A DNA stretch of 64,000 nucleotides from an uncultured Acetobacterium sp. (lineage in GTDB: Bacteria > Bacillota > Clostridia > Eubacteriales > Eubacteriaceae), in NCBI RefSeq assembly GCF_963664135.1, contig NZ_OY760905.1:2506736-2570735 (forward strand), written 5' to 3'. Positions 8,678 through 15,697 of this stretch are shown in pieces. Position 1 is the first letter of the stretch. Each line of letters opens with the position of its first letter. The position numbers were made by a program, and so were the translations under genes. The notes below the pieces were generated by a model, which worked only from the letters and a program-made list of their open reading frames with translations, ran no database searches and was not told the DNA's origin.

Positions 8678-9898
8678 ATGGAAACTCGAAAACCAAAGAC
8701 AATTGATGACTATATTGCAGCGTTTCCGGAAGCGGTACAGGAAAAACTAAAGCAGCTCCGGGAGACCATCCAGGCCGCCGCACCGGAAGCGTCTGAAAAG
8801 ATAAGCTACCAAATGCCAACCTTTTACTTAAATGGCAACTTGGTCCATTTTGCTGCGTTTAAAAACCATATCGGCTTTTATCCGACACCGTCAGCGATGG
8901 AGCAATTTAAAGAACCGCTTTCGGTTTATCAGCAGGGAAAGGGATCGGTCCAATTTCCCATGAGTGAAGTGTTGCCGCTTGATTTGATCACCGAAATGGT
9001 TAAAGCACGGGTCCTTGAAAATCAGAGCAAGGCCGAAGCAAAGAACCATTATCCAGCGAAAAAAAACAAAAAGCCGGAGCATCAGGCAGCCACCAAAGAA
9101 AAACTAATCATTCTGGGAACCGGGAATGCAGCGGTAACGAAATGTTACAATACCTGTTTTGCCATCCAAAAGAATGAAGAATTTTTTCTGGTTGATACAG
9201 GCGGGGGTAATGGGATTCTGACCCAATTGGAAAAAGCGGAGATTTCATTGGATCAGATTCACGAAATATTCATCAGTCATGAACACACTGATCATCTGCT
9301 GGGGATTATTTGGCTCATTCGGATGATTTCAGCCCGGATGAAAAACGGCTCTTATCAAGGGATTTTAAATATTTACTGCCATGCCGAGTTAAAGAAAACC
9401 ATCTTGACGATTGTGAAATTAACGATCCCGGATAAGTTTGTCAAAATGATCGGCGACCGAATTTTATTCCATCAGGTAAAAGACGGAAAAGTTCAGGAAA
9501 TTCTGGGATATCCGGTGATGTTCTTTGATATTCGATCAACTAAAGCCAAACAATTCGGGTTTTCACTGAAACTGGAATCGGGCAAAAAACTGGTCTTTTT
9601 GGGAGACGAACCCTATCGTGAACACGAATATGACTATGCATATCAAGCCGATTGGCTACTGCATGAAGCCTTTTGTCGTTATGCGGATCGGGAGCAGTTC
9701 TTACCCTATGAAAAAGATCATACGACCGTTAAAGAGGCTTGTGAAACCGCCGAAACGTTGGAAGTCGCCAATCTGATTCTTTATCATACCGAAGATAGCA
9801 ACCTGGCCAAGCGAGCCGTTTTATATAAGCAAGAAGGCAGCGGTTACTATCAGGGAAATCTCTACGTACCGGACGATTTAACAGTTTTTGATTTGTAA
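8678..9898 (+). CDS. DUF1801 domain fused to a metallo-beta-lactamase-fold hydrolase
   Basis: This 406-residue protein joins two domains. Residues 1-112 are a DUF1801/YdhG-like domain (TIDDYIAAFPEAVQEKLKQLR, then HFAAFKNHIGFYP). After a Lys-rich linker at about 117-142, residues 143-406 form an MBL-fold hydrolase with the metal motif SHEHTDHLLG near residue 202, an LGDEP loop with the bridging Asp, and a late YHTED histidine. The MBL half resembles RNase Z-like and ribonuclease-like phosphodiesterases. No stop or frameshift separates the halves, so this is one gene. The combination is unusual. The substrate is unknown. Confidence 0.82.
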   Translation: METRKPKTIDDYIAAFPEAVQEKLKQLRETIQAAAPEASEKISYQMPTFYLNGNLVHFAAFKNHIGFYPTPSAMEQFKEPLSVYQQGKGSVQFPMSEVLPLDLITEMVKARVLENQSKAEAKNHYPAKKNKKPEHQAATKEKLIILGTGNAAVTKCYNTCFAIQKNEEFFLVDTGGGNGILTQLEKAEISLDQIHEIFISHEHTDHLLGIIWLIRMISARMKNGSYQGILNIYCHAELKKTILTIVKLTIPDKFVKMIGDRILFHQVKDGKVQEILGYPVMFFDIRSTKAKQFGFSLKLESGKKLVFLGDEPYREHEYDYAYQADWLLHEAFCRYADREQFLPYEKDHTTVKEACETAETLEVANLILYHTEDSNLAKRAVLYKQEGSGYYQGNLYVPDDLTVFDL

Positions 9899-10266
9899 TA
9901 AAACAACCGCAAAAGTAGTTGTTAAATAGGACGGAAGGCGACAGCAGGTGAAGTTTGGAAAAACGAGCTGCATTTATCAACATATCTTGTGGAGATCTAA
10001 AATTGCAAGAACAAGATCATCGTGGATCGGTCATGCGTTTAAGGTGCTTTAAATGCTTCTTAAACACATTTAAATACAACATTGTTGGACTGTGAAATAG
10101 CGAAATGCACCATTTAAAACCGGAAAAATACCGATAATTAGCCATATTCATGGGGTCATATAAGTCCCGGCAAAAATTCTTTAATAAAACTATTGCATTT
10201 TGGTGGTGCTTAAAGCTTTGAAATGGTGTATAATACAATAAGAACATATAAAAAGCGGAGGTAGTT
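9899..10266. other. Intergenic stretch without recognisable gene
   Basis: I see no credible coding region here. There is a weak hairpin (AACAAC 9902-9907 with GTTGTT 9918-9923) after the MBL-fusion gene, then AT-rich sequence with repeated TTTAAA-like words. TATAAT lies about 30 bases before the aldolase ribosome binding site and probably marks its -10 box, but no good -35 box is spaced correctly. A leftward open frame in the middle has no ribosome binding site or family pattern and is ignored. Confidence 0.5.
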
Positions 10267-11154
10267 ATGAATAAGTTACAGTTGGAACGAATGAAAAATG
10301 ATAACGGATTTATTGCGGCCCTTGATCAAAGCGGCGGCAGCACACCAAAGGCACTGGCAATTTATGGCATTCCCAAAGAAGCTTATGCTGATGAGACAGA
10401 GATGTTTCAATTGGTCCATGAAATGCGGTCAAGAATTATGAAAAGTCCAGCTTTTACCAAAGATAGAATTCTGGCGGCGATCCTGTTTGAAAAAACAATG
10501 GATTTAAAAGTGGATGATAAATACAGTGCTGATTATCTTTGGGAAACGAAAGGAATCGTCCCAATTCTAAAAGTGGATAAGGGTTTATTAGATTTAGAAA
10601 ATGGTGTTCAATTAATGAAACCGATTTCAGATCTTGATGCATTACTCATTCGCGCCAAAGAACGACATATCTTTGGGACCAAAATGCGTTCGGTTATAAA
10701 AGAAGCCAATCCAACCGGCATCAAAGCAATCGTCGACCAACAGTTTGAAGTTGGCAAAGCGATTGTCGCAGCCGGTTTTATTCCAATTTTAGAGCCCGAG
10801 GTAGATATTCACACACCCAATAAAAAAGAGGCGGAAGCAATCCTCAAACAGGAAATTATTGAGCATTTGAAATCATTGGATGCAAACTGCCAAATCATGT
10901 TTAAACTGACCATTCCCGATGTTGATAATTTCTATGCAGAGATCATGACCGATCCAAATGTCGTCAGAACGGTTGCGCTATCGGGAGGATATTCCCGAGA
11001 AGAATCAAATGAAAAATTGGCAAAAAATCACAACCTCATTGCCAGCTTCTCAAGAGCACTAACGGAAGGATTAAATGCCAGCCAAAGTGAAGACGAATTT
11101 AACAGCATGCTAGATCAATCGATTCAATCGATTTATGATGCATCGATCAAATAA
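10267..11154 (+). CDS. fda: Fructose-bisphosphate aldolase class I
   Basis: This 295-residue protein matches the small class I aldolases of Firmicutes (staphylococcal Fda type). The N-terminal [17 protein letters not shown] motif binds substrate, [11 protein letters not shown] carries the conserved Lys region, ILEPEVDIH precedes the Schiff-base [12 protein letters not shown] segment, and [11 protein letters not shown] lines the phosphate site. It cleaves fructose 1,6-bisphosphate to triose phosphates, serving glycolysis or gluconeogenesis in the cytoplasm. GGAGG lies eight bases before the ATG. The gene is monocistronic, with a strong terminator 30 bases after the stop. Confidence 0.95.
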   Translation: MNKLQLERMKNDNGFIAALDQSGGSTPKALAIYGIPKEAYADETEMFQLVHEMRSRIMKSPAFTKDRILAAILFEKTMDLKVDDKYSADYLWETKGIVPILKVDKGLLDLENGVQLMKPISDLDALLIRAKERHIFGTKMRSVIKEANPTGIKAIVDQQFEVGKAIVAAGFIPILEPEVDIHTPNKKEAEAILKQEIIEHLKSLDANCQIMFKLTIPDVDNFYAEIMTDPNVVRTVALSGGYSREESNEKLAKNHNLIASFSRALTEGLNASQSEDEFNSMLDQSIQSIYDASIK

Positions 11155-11182
11155 AAATAACGGATATTCCAGGTTAATCTCG

Positions 11183-11232
11183 AAAACAGAAAATCTAATA
11201 TCATCTGATGATGTTAGGTTTTCTGTTTTTTT
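11183..11232 (+). terminator. Rho-independent terminator of fda
   Basis: AAAACAGAAAATCTAA at about 11183-11198 pairs with TTAGGTTTTCTGTTTT at about 11214-11229 with one mismatch. An inner CATC/GATG pair closes the loop. A run of seven T residues follows the descending arm. This is a canonical intrinsic terminator for the aldolase gene. Confidence 0.88.
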
Positions 11233-11274
11233 ATTTAATGACATGGGGAAAGGTTTGCGGATCAGATTAATCGA

Positions 11275-11450
11275 TTATTCACTTAATAATTTTTCAATAT
11301 CCTTCTCAATTTTTGCGGGCACATCGGTTGGCGCATAGCGTTTGATCACCTCACCCTTGCTATTTACTAAGAATTGGTGAAATTCCACTTAATATTCGAA
11401 CCCAACATTCCGCCCTTTTCTTTTTTCAAATAGGTGAACAAATTGGAGCA
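11275..11450 (-). pseudogene. Glutathione peroxidase C-terminal remnant
   Basis: Read leftward from about 11450, the sequence encodes FTYLKKEKGGMLGSNIKWNF, then after a one-base deletion QFLVNSKGEVIKRYAP and PAKIEKDIEKLL to a stop at 11275-11277. This is the C-terminal third of a glutathione/thiol peroxidase, with the conserved KWNFTKFLV block broken by the frameshift. The catalytic N-terminal part (GYT and NQFG regions) is missing. It lies between the aldolase terminator and the DUF3795 gene. It is a decayed fragment without expected function. Confidence 0.8.
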
Positions 11451-11609
11451 TTAATATTTTGTCTGATCGAGTGCCATTTCGTTCGTCATACCCATCACAA
11501 CATGATATAATAAAAAAAAGAAGCGGAAGAGTTTAAGTGATCGGCTGATAGTCTGGCCTCATGAAGGGTGCGCTCAGACTCTTCGAAATACAAAGAGGAG
11601 GCGTTCATA

Positions 11610-12056
11610 ATGGAAGAAAAATTGATTGCACCCTGCGGAATGAACTGCAGTTTGTGTGTCAGCTACCAGTCACAGAAGTATGATTTAAAAAAGCAGGGAT
11701 TTAATCGAAAATACTGTCCCGGCTGTATTCCAAGAGGTGAAAACTGCATCCATATGGGTGGTCAGTGTGAGCGTTTAAAAAACGGTAGTGTCCGTTTTTG
11801 CTATGAGTGTGAAACCTTTCCCTGCAAACGCCTAAAAGCATTGGATAAGCGCTACCGGTCCAAATATCACATGAGCATGATTGAAAATTTGAAAGCCATT
11901 CAGAAAGATGGCATGGACAGCTTTCTCAAAACAGAAGCGGAAAAATGGGCATGTTCTCAATGCGGCAAGCCGATCTGCTGTCACAATGGTCTTTGTCTGA
12001 AGTGTGATCTTGAGATCCTCCGGCAAAATAAAAAATATCGCTGGAATGAGGAATAA
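11610..12056 (+). CDS. DUF3795 cysteine-rich protein
   Basis: This 148-residue protein is rich in cysteine and matches DUF3795: IAPCGMNCSLCVSY at the start, YCPGCIPRGENC, then FCYECETFPCKRLK and a C-terminal ACSQCGKPICCHNGLCLKC. The cysteines form several C-x2-C pairs that probably bind zinc or Fe-S. An upstream in-frame start at 11568 exists, but AGAGGAG about nine bases before the ATG at 11610 and the family start support 11610. The function of DUF3795 proteins is unknown; they are common in anaerobes. It is followed 83 bases later by an AraC gene. Confidence 0.85.
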   Translation: MEEKLIAPCGMNCSLCVSYQSQKYDLKKQGFNRKYCPGCIPRGENCIHMGGQCERLKNGSVRFCYECETFPCKRLKALDKRYRSKYHMSMIENLKAIQKDGMDSFLKTEAEKWACSQCGKPICCHNGLCLKCDLEILRQNKKYRWNEE

Positions 12057-12139
12057 TGGAGCTCGCTGTACGGAATCAAACCAGCAGCTTACTTTTGGCT
12101 TGTGTTAAAGAAAAGCATTCTACAGAATAAGGTTAATTT

Positions 12140-12973
12140 ATGTTAAAAAACGAATTGGTCAGCAAAGCCATCGGTTATATCGTAGAAAATTTAAATCAGG
12201 AAATTACGCTCGCAGATGTTGCCGCCTATTGTCATCTTTCCAAGTATTATTTTAGCAGAGTTTTCAAAGCCGAAACAGGGGAAAGTGTCTACGCCTTTAT
12301 CAAGCGCTTGAAAATGGAACAAAGCGCCATCGAAATGAAGCTCGGTAAGAATAAATCCATTACGGATATAAGTGTTAACTACGGATACAGCTCATCAAAT
12401 TACAGCTCAGCTTTTAAGAAACACCATCATATTTCGCCGGCTGAATTTCGCAAAACGGTGAATGCAAACTGTGCGCCCCACCCTTTTATACTGGATAAAC
12501 TGGCAAAATTTCAATCATTTGAAGACTACAATCAACGGATCGAAATCAAAGAACTGGATGATTTGTTGGTAATTTATGAACGGTATCTGGGAAATTACCT
12601 TGAGCTGGGAAATAATTTTTATGAATTCACAGAAAAATATAAAAGCTACTTTAAAGCAGATACCCTTCTGATCGATCGTTTTTTTGATGATCCGTCCATT
12701 ACCGATGTCGGCCAATGCTTGTACGATATCGGTATGACGGTGGATACGAACTGTCGGCTTGACAATGTCATGACCATTCAAGGCGGAAAGTTTGCCGTTT
12801 ACCGTTTTGATGGGGTGATTACGGATATCTATGAAGTGCTCCAGGGCATCTTTAATATTTGGCTACCAAACAGCCGTTATGAAATGGATGAACGCTACGG
12901 ATTGGACATTTACCGAAAGATGGACCGGGATAACCGACATGTCATTATGGATTTATGCATTCCAATTAAATAG
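12140..12973 (+). CDS. AraC-family regulator with GyrI-like domain
   Basis: This 277-residue regulator carries two helix-turn-helix motifs in residues 1-105 (ITLADVAAYCHLSKYYFSRVF and ITDISVNYGYSSSNYSSAF). An effector-binding domain of the GyrI/Rob type follows at about 130-277. It belongs to the same family as the genes at 7592 and 32060 but is clearly diverged from both. The leader contains AAGG before the ATG. Its position after the DUF3795 gene and before the cysteine-rich gene at 13182 suggests it may regulate one of these; no operator was seen. Confidence 0.87.
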   Translation: MLKNELVSKAIGYIVENLNQEITLADVAAYCHLSKYYFSRVFKAETGESVYAFIKRLKMEQSAIEMKLGKNKSITDISVNYGYSSSNYSSAFKKHHHISPAEFRKTVNANCAPHPFILDKLAKFQSFEDYNQRIEIKELDDLLVIYERYLGNYLELGNNFYEFTEKYKSYFKADTLLIDRFFDDPSITDVGQCLYDIGMTVDTNCRLDNVMTIQGGKFAVYRFDGVITDIYEVLQGIFNIWLPNSRYEMDERYGLDIYRKMDRDNRHVIMDLCIPIK

Positions 12974-13181
12974 TGCAAGAATAATAGAGCAAGAATTCAG
13001 AAGTATTAAAACTGATTTTTCCATATAATGAAAACAGTCATCGGGACAGGCTCTGATTTGATAGACAACGGCTGGTCTCAATGAATAAATCTTAGGCATT
13101 TGCGAAATTAAATAACAATGAACAAAGCTCACGGAACTTTCGCAATTACCTATCAATAAATCAAAAATGGAGGAATTTAGG

Positions 13182-13730
13182 ATGTTTGATATTAGAAAAA
13201 TTCAGGAACAAGTCATTTATGCGGCGGTTAAAGAAGCGAGCAATGAAGAAACGGCTAACGAAATTGTCTACGGACCCGATGGCAACGGTCAGCTAGAGGA
13301 TAATCCGACCTGGGTCAAAGCGACAATGAAACGACTGGAAAAGCAGTTTGATCAACCGACCGTTCGTCAGCTGAGACGCAATTGTCAATGCGGTTATGGG
13401 ATGGATGAGAAATTGACGCTTGTTAAAGAACTGGTCGAGGCCTCTTCAAGCCTGGAAGAATTCGGGAAGCTGGACAAAGCAAAAGCGGCCGGGCTGTATT
13501 GTGAGAACGGGGAACTCTATCTGCAGTTTCATTTTTGCCCCTGCCCCATGTTGGAAGAGGTTGATCGGTTGGAGACCAATACCTGGTGCCAATGCACCAC
13601 TGGTTACAGCAAGGTTCTTTTTGAAAAAGCATTTAAGTGTCCGGTAGAGGTAACGTTGTTAAAGAGTATCAAAATGGGTGACGACAAATGCTTAATGAAA
13701 GTCATTCCCCAAGGAACGATTTGGAAATAA
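13182..13730 (+). CDS. Cysteine-rich protein, possibly DUF6144-like
   Basis: This 182-residue soluble protein has distinctive cysteine motifs: RRNCQCGYGM near residue 70, HFCPCPML near residue 121 and TWCQCTTGY near residue 138, followed by a KCPVEVTLLKSIKMGDDKC C-terminal segment. The pattern resembles families annotated DUF6144 and distantly the V4R-like metal-sensing fold. The function is not known. An ATG at 13167 is in frame, but it contains the GGAGG that serves the ATG at 13182, so 13182 is the start. No clear partner gene is adjacent. Confidence 0.78.
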   Translation: MFDIRKIQEQVIYAAVKEASNEETANEIVYGPDGNGQLEDNPTWVKATMKRLEKQFDQPTVRQLRRNCQCGYGMDEKLTLVKELVEASSSLEEFGKLDKAKAAGLYCENGELYLQFHFCPCPMLEEVDRLETNTWCQCTTGYSKVLFEKAFKCPVEVTLLKSIKMGDDKCLMKVIPQGTIWK

Positions 13731-14203
13731 GATTAATGGTAAAGTTAGAACAAATGACCCTGATTCATCCTGTGAAAACGGATAGATCAGGGTCATTTGT
13801 CGCGATACTGGTGTTTTTCTTGTCGTTGGTCAGCCGTCAGATTATCCTTATAGCAACATAATATAAGATGTAGGATAGACTTCAGATGCTTATTTTAATT
13901 GTTAACCTAACTACGGTACTGGAATTCTCATGAAAATGGGACGTTTTGTTTGTCATGTAAACAACAACATGATACAATGAAAAAAATACAGACAGGCTGA
14001 TTCGTTTGCCGAGAGGCAATCCTGATGAAAAGTTTAACCGAAATTTTTGCGTTGCTTTAGGTATTGTTTTAGACATTATTTTAAGTACTCGTGTGGGAAC
14101 AATTATCATCGGAATCAAGCGAGCAAAAAAATAAAAAGTTGTCAGGTTATCCTTAATTTAATTGGTGCGTATTGAATGAGTTTTTTGTTTTAAGGAGAGA
14201 AAG
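13731..14203. other. Intergenic region with a 15-bp inverted repeat
   Basis: ACAAATGACCCTGAT at 13750-13764 is the perfect reverse complement of ATCAGGGTCATTTGT at 13786-13800. It probably terminates the preceding gene, although no long T-run follows. The rest is AT-rich. A short open stretch at about 13985-14131 encodes about 48 residues with a hydrophobic middle, but it has no ribosome binding site or clear start and is not called. No other gene is seen before the lipoprotein at 14204. Confidence 0.5.
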
Positions 14204-15667
14204 ATGAAGAGAAAAGTAATCGCAATGTGCATAACTTTAAGTGTGCTTTTTTTGTTGACGGCTTGCTCAGCAGGAGAAAAGACAGCATTGGATCCCAAAA
14301 ACCCAGTTTCAATTACCTTATGGCATTATTACGTGGGTGATAATAAAATTGCTTTGGAAAAAGCGGTGGATCAATTTAATAAAACCATCGGCTCGGAAAA
14401 AGGGGTGGTTGTTAGTGCCGTCGCCAAAGGCAGTATTGCCGAACTGGAAAAAGCGGTTACCGATTCGGCCAAGGGCGTCATCAATGCGGAACCCATGCCA
14501 GATCTATTTTCAGCTTATCCAGATAAAGCATTAGAAATTGATCAAATGGGAAAACTCTGCGATTTGAATGATTATTTATCAAAAGAAGAAAAGAGCCACT
14601 ATGTTGAAGAGTTTTTGAAGGATGGACAATTTGATGGCGATCGTCAGTTGATTCTACCCATTGTCAAAAGCACCGAATTGCTGTATATCAATCAGACCGC
14701 CTGGAACGAATATGCCGCCGCCAATGGTGTGGATGCCCAGAAATTAACCACCTGGGAAGGCGTGTATGAAGCTGCCCGGGGGTTTTACCAATGGACTGAT
14801 GCGAAGACCCCCGAAACAGCTTGGGATGGCAAAAGCTTTATGGGAATTGACTCCCTTGCCAACTATGTCATCATCGGAAATAAGCAATTGGGGGTTGAAA
14901 TCATCGATGGCACCAATCAAAAGGTTGTTTTAAACCGTACCGTCATGAAAAAGCTGTTTGATAATTATTATGGTGGAATCAGTCTGGGATATTTCAACGC
15001 GGTGGGCAAGTTTCGCTCGGATGATATTAAAGCCGGAGATTTAGCTGCCTATGTGGGCTCAACATCCGGGGCCGCCTATTTTCCAACTTGGATTGAAAAA
15101 AATAATACCCAGTCACCGATTGATCTGTTGGCATTGTCATACCCGGTTTTTGCCGGCGGAAATCCTGATGCCATTCAACAGGGCGCTGGGATGAGCATCT
15201 CAAAATCCACGCCGGAACGACAGGAGGGGGCGGCGCTTTTTCTGAAATGGTTCACCGCTGAAGATCAGAATATTGAATTTGCCATGACCACCGGCTACCT
15301 TCCGGTGCAATCAGGCGCCTATGAGAATGCGGCGTTTAAAGAATCCTTGGAATCGATGCGTTCTGGTGAACAGTCAGAAAAGAATGTCGCGGCTGTTTAT
15401 GATATTGCATTAAATCAAATCATGGAGCGAGATACTTATGCCTCAATCCCTTTTAGCGGCAGCTATGATGTTCGAACGACCCTGGAAAAATCCCTCGCTG
15501 CCATGGCCGACGCGGGTCGCCAAAATGCAATGGTGCTGAAAGAACAGGGAATGACAGAAGATGAGATACTGAAAACGCTTGATCTGAATGCCCGGTTTGA
15601 AGAATGGATGACGACCATTCGCAACAGCTTAAATGAACGGGGCATCGCTTATACCGAGAACGAATAG
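14204..15667 (+). CDS. Extracellular solute-binding lipoprotein
   Basis: This 487-residue protein begins with a lipoprotein signal peptide: MKRK, a hydrophobic stretch and the lipobox LLTACS, giving a lipidated Cys21. The mature part resembles family 1 solute-binding proteins (SITLWHYYVGDNKIALEKAVDQF near the start, KSTELLYINQTAW in the middle, FLKWFTAEDQN late). It should sit on the outer face of the membrane and bind a sugar or oligosaccharide-like ligand. No ABC permease genes follow. Instead a GGDEF-EAL receptor begins 30 bases after the stop, so the protein may act as a sensor subunit rather than in uptake. Confidence 0.88.
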   Translation: MKRKVIAMCITLSVLFLLTACSAGEKTALDPKNPVSITLWHYYVGDNKIALEKAVDQFNKTIGSEKGVVVSAVAKGSIAELEKAVTDSAKGVINAEPMPDLFSAYPDKALEIDQMGKLCDLNDYLSKEEKSHYVEEFLKDGQFDGDRQLILPIVKSTELLYINQTAWNEYAAANGVDAQKLTTWEGVYEAARGFYQWTDAKTPETAWDGKSFMGIDSLANYVIIGNKQLGVEIIDGTNQKVVLNRTVMKKLFDNYYGGISLGYFNAVGKFRSDDIKAGDLAAYVGSTSGAAYFPTWIEKNNTQSPIDLLALSYPVFAGGNPDAIQQGAGMSISKSTPERQEGAALFLKWFTAEDQNIEFAMTTGYLPVQSGAYENAAFKESLESMRSGEQSEKNVAAVYDIALNQIMERDTYASIPFSGSYDVRTTLEKSLAAMADAGRQNAMVLKEQGMTEDEILKTLDLNARFEEWMTTIRNSLNERGIAYTENE

Positions 15668-15697
15668 ACCCTAATTCATTTAGATAAGGAAAAAGGC

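Noticed and set aside
10017..10247. Leftward 76-codon open frame before the aldolase
   Set aside because: No ribosome binding site, no recognisable family, and it covers the aldolase promoter region.
13985..14131. Short hydrophobic open stretch before the solute-binding lipoprotein
   Set aside because: About 48 codons are open but there is no convincing start codon or Shine-Dalgarno site and no known match. It could be a fragment, but the support is too weak to call.
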